Positions 19,985 to 28,513 of a stretch of DNA of 64,000 nucleotides are shown here, one piece after another (the stretch's first letter is position 1; each line of letters starts with the position of its first letter). The DNA is from Paenibacillaceae bacterium GAS479 (GTDB taxonomy: Bacteria; Bacillota; Bacilli; Paenibacillales; Paenibacillaceae). The position numbers were made by a program, and so were the translations under genes. The stretch lies in NCBI GenBank assembly GCA_900105225.1, contig LT629764.1:1169501-1233500 (forward strand), in the 5' to 3' direction. Under the pieces are notes generated by a model. It did not search any database. It was not told the DNA's origin and worked only from the letters and a program-made list of their open reading frames with translations.

Positions 19985-20345
19985 CAAAAAGCCTGCCGTC
20001 TGCTCACAAAGGAATTGGAATTCTCCTCTGCAAGAGACGACAGGCTTGCGCTTGCCGCGGTACCACTCTTGTTGCCCAATAGCCGTACCGATTCCAGCAA
20101 ACGGTTGATCAGCCGCTGCCAGACTCCGTGCGACGCCGGACCCGCTTTATCTCCCTGCCTCTGCGTCTGAATGAGGGCAAAATACAGGTAGAAATCCCGA
20201 TGACGGCGGACAACCGTAGCGGAGTACTTGCAGGACGACACCTGCTTTCCCCCACTCCGCTCCCAGGCGAGTTCGAGTTCGTCCTTGACTGCGTTGCACC
20301 TTCCCGCAGCTCTCTGGTTACCAGACGGGCTCTACTACTCCTGAT
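19985..20345 (-). promoter_or_regulatory. T-box leader, leuA-proximal copy
   Basis: On the minus strand the T-box sequence AGAGTGGTACCGCGG lies at 20055-20069. It is followed by a terminator (19985-20047) with arms built on AGCCTG and CAGGCT plus a T run. Upstream are Stem I elements: an AGTAGAG motif, AGAGAGCTGCGGGAAGGTGC and CCTGGGAGCGG. This is a tRNA-sensing riboswitch that lets transcription into leuA proceed when cognate tRNA is uncharged. I could not assign the specifier codon with certainty; leucine is inferred from the gene. Confidence 0.9.
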
Positions 20346-20462
20346 CCTAGCGTGTTATTTATATATATTCAGTCGTTCTTGTGATGTGCTTCAAGTCTCA
20401 GCGGATGGATTTTTCATGCGAGCCGGCTTGCGTCATTCCGTCCGGAGCGGAATAATAGCAAC

Positions 20463-20852
20463 AAAAAAACAGCCTGCCGTCTCAATCAAGAGACGACAGG
20501 CTGTTGCCCGCGCGGTACCACTCTCGTTGGCGCCCCTGCAAAGAAGCGCCCCCTTAACCACAGCCGCTGAGCGCAATACGAATTGCAGCAACAAGCTGTG
20601 CGACCGTAACGGGGCCATCCGTACCGCTCTAATCCGTTGCTGCGCTTGCATACAGGCTCCGACGCTTCGGTCGGGCATCCTACTGCACGGCAACGGTTCA
20701 AGCGATCCGCTCCCAGGCGAGCTTCAGCAATCCTTCGGCTGCGTTGCACCACCCCGCAGCTCTCTACTGGCCCCATAGAGCCAAATACCCAGATTTGCCT
20801 ACTGTTCCTGTTCCTTGCGTTTTGCGAGATCCACTGATCCATCCAACTGTTG
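20463..20852 (-). promoter_or_regulatory. T-box leader, promoter-proximal copy
   Basis: A second complete T-box: Stem I elements AGAGAGCTGCGGGGTGGTGC and CCTGGGAGCGG (near 20705-20765), the T-box sequence AGAGTGGTACCGCGC (20510-20524), and a 16-base terminator stem AACAGCCTGCCGTCTC / GAGACGACAGGCTGTT (20468-20505) followed by seven T residues. Its motifs match the second copy closely, suggesting duplication. Transcripts must pass this element first. Confidence 0.92.
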
Positions 20853-20858
20853 AAAAAG

Positions 20859-20888
20859 ACTATACGCCAATCCCTTTACCCCTGTCAA
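20859..20888 (-). promoter_or_regulatory. sigma-A promoter of the T-box/leuA transcript
   Basis: Minus strand TTGACA (20883-20888), 18-base spacer, TATAGT (20859-20864). It is perfectly placed to start the tandem T-box leader. Confidence 0.8.
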
Positions 20889-21023
20889 GTCTTCCAGCAG
20901 AGATGATTCTACGGTAACGTTATGGTAGAATAGGGGCTTCACAGGAAGCTAACGCAACTTATTCCAGCATTTCATCGTCTAAGCTAGAGCCGAAACACCG
21001 TAATAGAGAGGTGAAAAATCAAC

Positions 21024-21452
21024 ATGAATACCGATTCCCACGCCGTCTATCCGTCATCCGCGGATTCATCAGTACCACGCCGCGCCGTCAAACGTTCTCC
21101 TCTGCCGTTTCTTATCGCCTGGGTCATCATTATCGCTGCCGGCGTCGCCGGAGCATGGTTTTATACGCAGCATATCCAGCAGCAGCTTGCCCTTCAGATT
21201 CAGCAGCAGACGAAGGAGCAGATTGCGCAAATGCAGTCTGTGTACGACGCCAAGCTCCAGAAGTTAGAGAGCGGCTACTCGAGCGATATGACTGAGCTTC
21301 AAGGCAAGGTCGACAGCCTTAACGAGCTGTTAGCCTTCAACCGTGACAATGCCAGCAGTAAAACGGATAACAGCAATAAGCTGTTTACGCAGCTGAATGA
21401 TGTCCAGAAGCAGTTGGACGCGCTGAAAAAGAATCTGGAAGTGCTTAAATGA
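21024..21452 (+). CDS. single-pass membrane protein with periplasm-side coiled coil
   Basis: 142 residues: a cytoplasmic N-terminus of about 27 residues, one membrane helix (PLPFLIAWVIIIAAGVAGAW) and then a Gln/Leu-rich coiled coil to the end (heptad-like leucines in LQGKVDSLNELL and LNDVQKQLDALKKNLEVL). Ribosome site AGAGAGGTGA. Its last codons overlap the start of the next gene (ATGA), so the two are translationally coupled and probably work together at the outer membrane face. No named family recognised. Confidence 0.75.
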   Translation: MNTDSHAVYPSSADSSVPRRAVKRSPLPFLIAWVIIIAAGVAGAWFYTQHIQQQLALQIQQQTKEQIAQMQSVYDAKLQKLESGYSSDMTELQGKVDSLNELLAFNRDNASSKTDNSNKLFTQLNDVQKQLDALKKNLEVLK

Positions 21453-22702
21453 ACCAAGAATTAAGCCTCTTCCCTTCCGGGAATAAGAACCCACAGGGCG
21501 GGGAGCAGCATCAAACGGATGGACAAGCCCGCCCTAGGTCTAAACGCCCCTTCGATGTGCGCATCCTCAATCGTTGGATGTTGATGGCCACCGCTCCATT
21601 TCTCGGAGCGCTCATGTTTCTCATGTTAAGCACGCCGGAAGTCCGACTTCTTGGAGGCGACTCCGCGAGCATAGGCCATGAAGCTGCTACGGGCACGGAC
21701 CCAGCTACACAGCCCGGCGGAAACGGAGCTGCTACGGGAACAGATTCGACGACACAACCTGGAGATGCCCCCGCTCCTTCGCCCGCGACTGCAATTAGCG
21801 GTTCTTTGGACCAGGCGACGGTTGTCGCCGGCCAAACGGCAGACTCCATCAAACGTGCGGCAGAGCTGTATAACCAGACCGGCCAGCGCATGAGTTCCAT
21901 TGTGCAAACGGCTCGGACGCAAAGCCAGCGCCCGCTGATGATTTATGACCGACGCATCATGATGCCGCTCGGCAGTCCGTCCCGTACGATCCAGTCGGAT
22001 CGTCTGACGGCGCAGCTTTTCCCGATTAAGGCCCAGAACTTCACCGCCTACGCGCTGAAGATCCGCCTCAAGGACAAGGAAGCCATGAAGCTTGTTATCG
22101 GGGGCGACAAACCTGGCAAAGCCGAAACGACATTAGCAGCTGTTAAGCGCTATGATGCGGTCGTCGGAGTAAATGCCGGGGGCTTTGCGGATGACGGCAA
22201 CGGCCGCCGGTATCCGCTTAGCACAACCGTTATGGGCGGCGAATACGTGAACGGCTTCGAGCCTTCTTATAAAGATCTGTTTTTCGTCGGATTGAATGAG
22301 GAGGGAGCGCTGATCGGGGGCAAATACACAAGCCGAGATCAACTCGACCGGGAGCAGCCGAAATTCGGCGTCTCCTTCGTGCCTGTCCTGATGCAGGACG
22401 GCATTGCACAGCCGATCCCGCCCAAGTGGCAAATCAGCCCGGCTCGCGCGCCGCGTACCGTCGTTGCCAATTACAAGGATGATCAGCTACTTTTCATCGT
22501 TGCCGATGGTTATAATGAGAGCGGCAGCTCCGGCGCAACGCTCGCAGAAATGCAGATTCTGCTGTCCCGCTTCAAAGCGGTTGATGGCTACAATCTCGAT
22601 GGTGGCGGCTCTTCAACGCTCGTTTTTGACGGCCGCGTCGTCAATAAACCTTCCGACAATCGGCTTCGTCCGGTTGCGACGAACTTCTTGTTCTTCTCTT
22701 GA
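21449..22702 (+). CDS. phosphodiester glycosidase (NAGPA-domain) membrane protein
   Basis: 417 residues. One N-terminal membrane helix (near residues 45-62) is followed by a Thr/Ala/Pro-rich linker and a C-terminal phosphodiester glycosidase domain (PF09992) with the features VVGVNAGGFADDGNGRRYPL, PRTVVANYKDDQLLFIVADG and NLDGGGSSTLVFDGRVVNKP. Bacterial relatives cleave or modify phosphodiester-linked sugars in exopolysaccharide or wall polymers; the substrate is not evident. It overlaps the preceding coiled-coil protein gene by four bases, and a strong terminator follows. Confidence 0.88.
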   Translation: MNQELSLFPSGNKNPQGGEQHQTDGQARPRSKRPFDVRILNRWMLMATAPFLGALMFLMLSTPEVRLLGGDSASIGHEAATGTDPATQPGGNGAATGTDSTTQPGDAPAPSPATAISGSLDQATVVAGQTADSIKRAAELYNQTGQRMSSIVQTARTQSQRPLMIYDRRIMMPLGSPSRTIQSDRLTAQLFPIKAQNFTAYALKIRLKDKEAMKLVIGGDKPGKAETTLAAVKRYDAVVGVNAGGFADDGNGRRYPLSTTVMGGEYVNGFEPSYKDLFFVGLNEEGALIGGKYTSRDQLDREQPKFGVSFVPVLMQDGIAQPIPPKWQISPARAPRTVVANYKDDQLLFIVADGYNESGSSGATLAEMQILLSRFKAVDGYNLDGGGSSTLVFDGRVVNKPSDNRLRPVATNFLFFS

Positions 22703-22718
22703 TTGATTTCAAAATCAA

Positions 22719-22767
22719 AAAGTCCCGCAAGCATCTCATCCTCGGATGAGACTGCTTGCGGGACTTT
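22719..22767. terminator. bidirectional terminator between convergent genes
   Basis: Fifteen-base perfect arms AAAGTCCCGCAAGCA / TGCTTGCGGGACTTT. It serves the glycosidase gene on the plus strand and tsaD on the minus strand. Confidence 0.92.
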
Positions 22768-22791
22768 ATTTATTTGGAGTGTGCGGCTAAG

Positions 22792-23847
22792 CTAATTGCC
22801 CCCTGCCGGAACCGGCTTAACAGACCAGGCCTCCAAAGACAGGCCAGGGTCGGCCTTCAAGTCCAATTCGTCGAATTGGCCATGTTTCCACTTGAGATGA
22901 GCGGCCGCGCCGATCATCGCGGCGTTGTCCGTGCAGAGCGAATGCGGCGGGATGAGCAGCGGCAGCCGCTCGGCCTTGCATAGCTCTGTGAGCCGCGCGC
23001 GCAGCCCGCGGTTAGCCGCCACACCGCCGCATAATAGCAGCTGGCGGACGCCGTATTGGCGCGCAGCGCGCATTGCTTTGCCAGTGACGACGTCGATAAC
23101 CGACTCCTGGAAGCCGCGGGCAAGTGCCGGCACGTCCAGCGGCTGATTTTTCATCCGGGATTGGTTAATGGCCGAAAGCACCGCGGACTTAAGACCGCTG
23201 AAGCTGAAGTCGTATGAATCCGGCTCCAGCCAGGAACGCGGCAACTCCACCGCCGATTCTGCCTCCGCAGCCGTCCGGTCCACATGGGGACCGCCAGGAT
23301 AAGGGAAATGGAGCGCCCTCGCAACTTTGTCATAGGCTTCGCCAACCGCGTCATCCCTTGTGCGCCCGATGATGCGGAATACGCCCTCTTCCTCAAGCAG
23401 CACCAGCTCTGTGTGACCGCCGGACACGACTAGCGCAAGACAAGGGTACTCGATCTCATTCACTAGCGCATTGGCGTAAATATGTCCCGCTATATGATGC
23501 GTCCCGATCAGCGGAATATTTAGCGCCATTGCCAGACTCATGCCTGATACAATGCCGACCAGCAGCGCACCAACAAGCCCTGGCCCTTGCGTAACCGCCA
23601 CAGCGGACAGATCGCGCGGCTGCACGCCGGCTTCCTGGAGCGCCTGTTCGATGATGAGCGTAATGACTTCCACATGCTTGCGGGAGGCTATCTCCGGCAC
23701 GACACCGCCGAACAGGCGATGCGTCTCAATCTGACTGGATACAATATTGCTCAAAATTTCCTTGCCGCCACGGATAACCGCAGCGGACGTCTCATCGCAG
23801 CTCGTCTCGATTGCGAGAATCAAAGCCGCGCTTTCATCTACCTTCAT
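22792..23847 (-). CDS. tsaD: tRNA N6-threonylcarbamoyladenosine transferase subunit TsaD
   Basis: About 351 residues from the ATG at 23847, which overlaps the rimI stop (ATGA). It transfers the threonylcarbamoyl group to A37 of ANN-decoding tRNAs, together with TsaB and TsaE. Seen: ILAIETSCDETSAAVIRGG (ASKHA phosphate loop), VVPEIASRKHVE, the metal-binding HxxxH in LIGTHHIAGHIYAN, ALVVSGGHTELV and LLLCGGVAANRGLR. Last gene of tsaE-tsaB-rimI-tsaD. Confidence 0.97.
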   Translation of the reverse strand: MKVDESAALILAIETSCDETSAAVIRGGKEILSNIVSSQIETHRLFGGVVPEIASRKHVEVITLIIEQALQEAGVQPRDLSAVAVTQGPGLVGALLVGIVSGMSLAMALNIPLIGTHHIAGHIYANALVNEIEYPCLALVVSGGHTELVLLEEEGVFRIIGRTRDDAVGEAYDKVARALHFPYPGGPHVDRTAAEAESAVELPRSWLEPDSYDFSFSGLKSAVLSAINQSRMKNQPLDVPALARGFQESVIDVVTGKAMRAARQYGVRQLLLCGGVAANRGLRARLTELCKAERLPLLIPPHSLCTDNAAMIGAAAHLKWKHGQFDELDLKADPGLSLEAWSVKPVPAGGN

Positions 23848-24365
23848 TGCGCCCTTCCCTTCGCTCCGCTGCGATCCAGCTCTGCCCACATGATCAGTGC
23901 ATCTTCGTTGTTGTCCGAATAGTACCCAGGACGGATGCCGGACGGCTCAAATCCGAATTTGCGGTATAGCGACTGCGCTACCTCATTGGTCACGCGCACC
24001 TCAAGCGTCATCCGTGATGCACCCAGGAATTGGGCGAGCTTTTGCAGCTCCGAGAGCAGCCGCGTACCGAGCTTGCGGCCCCGGAATGCGCTGTTAACAG
24101 CGATATTGGTCACATGTGCCTCATCCATAATGAGCCACATTCCGCCATAACCGATAATTTCACCGTGAAGCTCCATCACCATGTACCGCGCAAAATGATT
24201 ATGAGTCAGCTCGTTGACAAAAGCGTCCGAAGTCCAGGGAGAGGTGAAAGCTTCATGCTCAATGGCGATGATAGAGGGGATGTCATCCAGCCTCATGGAT
24301 CGGAATACGAGACCACCGTCTCCACGATCGTCCGCCTGCTCCTGCAAACGGTCAAAGTCCGCCAT
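23844..24365 (-). CDS. rimI: ribosomal protein S18-alanine N-acetyltransferase RimI
   Basis: About 173 residues from the ATG at 24365 (MADFDRLQEQADDRG), which has GGGAGG ten bases upstream; a longer frame to 24470 lies inside tsaB and is unlikely. GNAT fold with VFRSMRLDDIPSIIAIE, the acetyl-CoA loop VNSAFRGRKLGTRLLSEL and LEVRVTNEVAQSLYRKFGF. Standard partner of the t6A genes in Firmicutes; it overlaps both neighbours. Confidence 0.93.
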   Translation of the reverse strand: MADFDRLQEQADDRGDGGLVFRSMRLDDIPSIIAIEHEAFTSPWTSDAFVNELTHNHFARYMVMELHGEIIGYGGMWLIMDEAHVTNIAVNSAFRGRKLGTRLLSELQKLAQFLGASRMTLEVRVTNEVAQSLYRKFGFEPSGIRPGYYSDNNEDALIMWAELDRSGAKGRAQ

Positions 24366-25605
24366 CGTTCTTCGCCTCCCCGGGTTTTTCCAGTAGTTTA
24401 ACTTCCGCTTCAGCCAACTGCGTGTAGTTAGGAACAAATCCGTGCGGATCATCTGTTTCACCTCCGGCAAGGCGCCGTCTCCCTAGCCAAGCGACGGAAC
24501 GCCCGTCTATCGTATGGGGCACCCTGAGGACAGCCGTCCCTTGCAGCCCATCCTGTGCCAATGACTCCAACAGTTGGATTCCTTGCTCATGCTTGTCCAG
24601 ATCTCCTGTGAAAAGAATGAACGCTGGCCGCTGGGCCGTATCCATCGCATTCAGCCTGTCCGCCAACTGGGCGGCCCATGACTCCATTAGACGCAGCCCA
24701 TCGGTGTCCAGTCGGCTCCATGAGGCGTCCAGCGGCAGCCATTCGCCGCTTGCGGCGGAGGCTTCGGCTGCTGGAGCAGCTACCGATGCGGCAGGTGAGG
24801 CTCCGGTAGCATGCCCAGCGGAAGCATCGCCTGCTGGAGCAGCCGCCAATACGGCATACTTGGCTTGCTCAGCTGAAACGGATGCGGTATGGCTATCAGC
24901 GGCAGCCCCACCCTCAACGGCGTAACCGTGAGCTGTGGGCAATTCTACGGCCCCCGCGACAAACAGAGCCGTATACACCTGGCCGCGGCGGGCGTCAAGC
25001 AGCGGTACGATCCAGCCGGAACCTGTGGGTACAATGCGCTCTTCCCCCATATGCTTATCTCCGGCTCCGGCTTGCTCAACAACCGGAGCTCCAGCGCCAT
25101 CGGCGTTTGCCGAGCTGGCGGCCCACCATGCGCCGACGGCCAGGCTTTCCAGCGAGGAGACGCCAAGCAGCGGCACGACCCATGTCCAGGCGAGAGTTTT
25201 GGCGATGGATGCGGCAATTCGCACCCCGGTATACGAACCGGGGCCTCGTCCTGCGGCGATACCCGCCAATTGCGAGCCGTCAATGCCGGCAGCCTTCAGC
25301 AATCGCTGCACCGCCGGCACAGCATGCGCGGAATGGTTGCGCTCTGCCAGCGACTGAATGCTGCCGAGCAGTTCATTCCCACGCACAAGCGCAGCCGCCA
25401 GCATCGGCGTAGACGAGTCGATGGCCAGAACCAATGCCTCTGAATCGGGCCGGATGGCTCCATTTTGCAGCATTACAAGCTCATCGCTGCCCGATTGGGC
25501 TGACACAGCTCCCTTTTGCACAGGCTGTCCAGCTAAGCTTAAATCAGCAGAAGAGGCATCACTTAACACGGAAGCAGGTACTTCCTTCTCGATGTTAGCG
25601 CTCAT
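24352..25605 (-). CDS. tsaB: TsaB, t6A biosynthesis scaffold protein, with unusual Ala-rich insertions
   Basis: 417 residues, nearly twice the usual length of about 230. TsaB is an inactive TsaD homologue that scaffolds the TsaD-TsaE complex. The core starts only near residue 57 (ALVLAIDSSTPMLAAALVRG) and has AGIAAGRGPGSYTGVRIAAS and VPLLDARRGQVYTALF. Additions are an N-terminal Ser/Ala extension, an Ala/Gly insert around residues 160-190, and a long Ala/Ser/Gly-rich insert around 225-290. The start is coupled to tsaE (ATGA overlap) and has GGAGG, so the extension is likely translated. The extra segments look disordered. Confidence 0.93.
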   Translation of the reverse strand: MSANIEKEVPASVLSDASSADLSLAGQPVQKGAVSAQSGSDELVMLQNGAIRPDSEALVLAIDSSTPMLAAALVRGNELLGSIQSLAERNHSAHAVPAVQRLLKAAGIDGSQLAGIAAGRGPGSYTGVRIAASIAKTLAWTWVVPLLGVSSLESLAVGAWWAASSANADGAGAPVVEQAGAGDKHMGEERIVPTGSGWIVPLLDARRGQVYTALFVAGAVELPTAHGYAVEGGAAADSHTASVSAEQAKYAVLAAAPAGDASAGHATGASPAASVAAPAAEASAASGEWLPLDASWSRLDTDGLRLMESWAAQLADRLNAMDTAQRPAFILFTGDLDKHEQGIQLLESLAQDGLQGTAVLRVPHTIDGRSVAWLGRRRLAGGETDDPHGFVPNYTQLAEAEVKLLEKPGEAKNDGGL

Positions 25606-26099
25606 GCTTCACCGCCTCCTTCCACCAGCAAGGAAAGCTCCCCGCACCAAGCCGCATAACGTGGCCCCTTGCCGCGAATCGCAATGAGGCGCCCCTCATC
25701 GCCCAGATGCGTCAAATGAATCTCCAGTCGCTCCTCCGGCAGCAGCTCGGGAATGAGGCTTGCCCATTCCACCAGCGACACTCCAGGACCATAGAAATAA
25801 TCGTCCAGTCCGAGTTCATCTGCTTCTGGCAGAGATAATCTGTATACATCCATATGATAAAGCGGCAGCCTGCCGCTTTCATATTCTTTTATAATCGTAA
25901 AGGTAGGGCTGTTAACCACTCCCTGCACACCAAGCCCGGCGGCAAACGCCTGCGAGAATCGGGTCTTGCCCGCTCCCAGATCGCCGTCCAGCGCAATCAC
26001 AGTACCCGGCTCCGCACGCGAGGCCAGCAGACCGGCAAGTCTTACCGTATCCGCTTCACTGCGAGCGCTCCACTGCGTCTCGGCTGTTCCATCCATCAT
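25602..26099 (-). CDS. tsaE: TsaE, tRNA t6A biosynthesis ATPase
   Basis: 165 residues; P-loop ATPase that powers turnover of the TsaB-TsaD complex. Walker A is [15 protein letters not shown], followed by the conserved [10 protein letters not shown] and [19 protein letters not shown]. The start may be 26099 or the adjacent ATG at 26096. First gene of the operon; its TGA overlaps the tsaB ATG. Confidence 0.95.
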   Translation of the reverse strand: MMDGTAETQWSARSEADTVRLAGLLASRAEPGTVIALDGDLGAGKTRFSQAFAAGLGVQGVVNSPTFTIIKEYESGRLPLYHMDVYRLSLPEADELGLDDYFYGPGVSLVEWASLIPELLPEERLEIHLTHLGDEGRLIAIRGKGPRYAAWCGELSLLVEGGGEA

Positions 26100-26213
26100 C
26101 TATTTCACCCTGCCCTCTGACATGCTGCATCCGATCACGGAATCTTGTTCCCATTATATCGGCCGACCCTCCCTGCCGCAACCAAAGCTGGACCGACTGG
26201 TATTCGGGGAGCA

Positions 26214-26254
26214 CAAAAAAAGCTCCGCCCCAGGGACTTCCCCGGACCGGAGCT
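26214..26254 (-). terminator. terminator after the YitT-family gene
   Basis: Arms AGCTCCG (26221-26227) and CGGAGCT (26248-26254) with a GC-rich loop; seven T residues follow on the minus strand. Confidence 0.8.
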
Positions 26255-26282
26255 ATATAAGCTTCTCAGCATATATTCTTCG

Positions 26283-27179
26283 TTAATGGATGTCCCGCTT
26301 TTTGAAGCGGCCGCCCTTCACGTCATGGATGTTGCCAACGGCCAGAAACGCCGCCGAGTCCATGTCGGATACGATTGATTTGAGCTTGGCTTCCTCAAGT
26401 CTAGTGATGACAACAAAAATGACCTTTTTGTCGCCGCCTGTAAAGCCGCCCTCTCCATTAAGATAGGTAACGCCGCGACCGAGACGGCTCATAATCGCCT
26501 CACCGATATCCCGATACTCGTCACTAATGATCCAAGCTGCCTTGGACTCATCAAAGCCCTCAATAACGATGTCGATCACCTTGTAGGCTATGTAATACGC
26601 GATCAGCGAGTACATGGCCCGATCCCACGAGAACAGAAATCCAGCGCCGGATAAAATGAACAGATTGACGAACATGACGATCTCACCAACGGAAAACGGC
26701 ATTTTCTTGGAAAATAAAATCGCAACAATCTCCGTCCCGTCCAGCGACCCGCCGAACCGAATAACCAAGCCTACGCCGGCGCCAAGCACGATCCCGCCGA
26801 AGATCGAAGCAAGGAATTCATCGATTGTAACCGGATCAACATTATGCAGCAAAAACGTCGTCAGCGACATGACCGCGATTCCGTATAATGTGGAGAACGC
26901 GAATGTTTTGCCGATCTGCTTGTAGCCTAGAAACAGAAACGGCAGGTTGAGCACAAAGAGAAAAAGGCCGAGTGGAACGTCTGGAATGTAAGAAAGCATA
27001 TCTGTAATGTAAGAAAGCATAATTGATATGCCGGTAATACCGCCATCAATGATGTTGTTCGGAACGAGAAAAATTTCCAATCCAACCGCCATCAGTACCG
27101 CGCCGATTGTCAGAAAGATTCCTCTCTTGATCACTTCGTACAAAGGCAGCTTCAAATGCTGTCCCTTCACCGTAGCCAT
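26283..27179 (-). CDS. YitT-family membrane protein (DUF161/DUF2179)
   Basis: About 298 residues from the ATG at 27179, with a GGGGGAGTGGGGG purine tract upstream. Five to six hydrophobic helices (for example [19 protein letters not shown] and [20 protein letters not shown]) precede a soluble C-terminal DUF2179 domain ([20 protein letters not shown], then [18 protein letters not shown]). The architecture is that of YitT/YvjA proteins, whose transported substrate or role is not established. Single-gene unit with its own terminator. Confidence 0.9.
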   Translation of the reverse strand: MATVKGQHLKLPLYEVIKRGIFLTIGAVLMAVGLEIFLVPNNIIDGGITGISIMLSYITDMLSYIPDVPLGLFLFVLNLPFLFLGYKQIGKTFAFSTLYGIAVMSLTTFLLHNVDPVTIDEFLASIFGGIVLGAGVGLVIRFGGSLDGTEIVAILFSKKMPFSVGEIVMFVNLFILSGAGFLFSWDRAMYSLIAYYIAYKVIDIVIEGFDESKAAWIISDEYRDIGEAIMSRLGRGVTYLNGEGGFTGGDKKVIFVVITRLEEAKLKSIVSDMDSAAFLAVGNIHDVKGGRFKKRDIH

Positions 27180-27475
27180 AACCCCCACTCCCCCTCTAGT
27201 TGTCTATAATTCAATTATAAAGTATCTTACCGTGAAATTAAAGGATTTTAGCTCATTTTAGGCAAAAAAACTCCTATTCTGCTACTTTATCTGTATTTAT
27301 TGCTCGTTATATTCATTTCTCTCTTGTTATCTCGGTTTTTGAATTAATTTTGATTGATGACTTGTCTTTACCTTCTTTATATTTATTTTGGGGATTGCGC
27401 CATAGACCGGATTTCGCATAAAGTGATCGTATTCGATTGCTTTTTACTAAGGCAGCATTCATAGGAGGAATAGAT

Positions 27476-27664
27476 ATGTCCCGTAATAGAAAAAAAGCTT
27501 CCGGAAAGCCAAAAGCTTCACAGCAACAGTATGAACTGGATTCAACAAGACTGACCTGGATGCGCAAACCTCAGACTCAGATCAAGCCTAATCACAAACA
27601 AGAAGAGCGCCGCTCCTGGTGCCGTAAGGCAAAGGACGACGGCGCTTTTTTGTTGCTTGCATAA
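27476..27664 (+). CDS. small basic protein of unknown function
   Basis: 62 residues from the ATG at 27476 (MSRNRKKASGKPKASQQQYE), preceded by an excellent AGGAGG site. Very basic, no hydrophobic segment until the last few residues. The last 15 codons coincide with a terminator hairpin, which is unusual: either the end of the protein is encoded inside the terminator, or a frameshift has removed an earlier stop. No family recognised. Confidence 0.5.
   Translation: MSRNRKKASGKPKASQQQYELDSTRLTWMRKPQTQIKPNHKQEERRSWCRKAKDDGAFLLLA
27606..27651 (+). terminator. terminator overlapping the end of the small basic gene
   Basis: Arms AGCGCCG (27606-27612) and CGGCGCT (27640-27646), with an inner GCC/GGC pairing and a run of six T residues. 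Confidence 0.7.
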
Positions 27665-27681
27665 GCTGTAACGACGAGTCC

Positions 27682-27879
27682 TTAGTTCTCCCGCTCCGGC
27701 TTGCCCTCGTGTAACTGGTCGACGGATACGGTCTGCGTGTTTTGAGGCGTTGTACCGACTTGTACAGTAGCCATGCCGTTTGCCTCGTCTACATTTTCGA
27801 TCCAAACCGAATGCCCACCCAGATGTACCGCTACCATTTCCGAAGAATCATAAATTTCCATCGCGCGTTTCACGTCCAT
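27682..27879 (-). CDS. sspH: H-type small acid-soluble spore protein
   Basis: 65 residues starting MDVKRAMEIYDSSEMVAVHL, then SVWIENVDEANGMATVQVG; this is the SspH family pattern. These minor proteins are made in the forespore and packaged in the spore core, so the gene indicates an endospore former. Ribosome site GGAGG nine bases upstream. I looked for a sigma-G promoter upstream and could not define one with confidence. Confidence 0.88.
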   Translation of the reverse strand: MDVKRAMEIYDSSEMVAVHLGGHSVWIENVDEANGMATVQVGTTPQNTQTVSVDQLHEGKPEREN

Positions 27880-27945
27880 TCAAACAACCTCCATTCCAAG
27901 TTCTCTATTCAGTCACCAACCAATTTCTCTATTGAGCCAACAGCT

Positions 27946-28341
27946 TCAGTCCGCCATCAATTGACCTTTGATTCGTCCCAGTTCCTTCGAGGGATCCTTC
28001 TCCGGTACGGCTGGCAAGCCAATGTCTTCCTCTAGCATCATCGTGTCGGTCGTCGACTCACCAATATGACCATTGTGAATAGTCACCTGGCCGCCGCCAA
28101 GCCCCTCACCGACCATCCGGTCGATATCCATTTCATAATCCACACGTCCGCCATGATCATTCGTATGTCCAACACCGGCGTCGGTGCCCCTTTGCGCGTC
28201 CCCTTGCTGCAGCGAGCCATCCAGCTCGGTGCTCATTTCTACATCCAAGGATTCCAGGCTCTGTTCATCCCGACTGTTAGCGAGCATATGCCGATTGTCC
28301 AGCTCCTGCTCCAGCTTGCGGCGAATCTCTTCTTCTTTCAT
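27946..28341 (-). CDS. acidic hydrophilic protein of unknown function
   Basis: 131 residues, strongly acidic, Gly-rich in the middle and with no membrane segment (MKEEEIRRKLEQELDNRH at the start; GEGLGGGQVTIHNGHIGEST later). GGGAGG lies upstream of the ATG. It lies next to sspH on the same strand and divergent from ku; no family recognised. Composition suggests a largely disordered cytosolic protein. Confidence 0.6.
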   Translation of the reverse strand: MKEEEIRRKLEQELDNRHMLANSRDEQSLESLDVEMSTELDGSLQQGDAQRGTDAGVGHTNDHGGRVDYEMDIDRMVGEGLGGGQVTIHNGHIGESTTDTMMLEEDIGLPAVPEKDPSKELGRIKGQLMAD

Positions 28342-28513
28342 TATAGTTCAGCCTCCCTTCGCTTCAGCTCCGCGCCATGCATCAGCGGCTGCCTCCAGCC
28401 CTAAAACCAATATGCCCGGCGCCCGGCGCATTCATGCATGGGATCGGCTGCGCAAAGGAACACTTAGAGTAATATTAGCCGGCGAACCGGCGCTAAGGAG
28501 GCATGACCCTACC

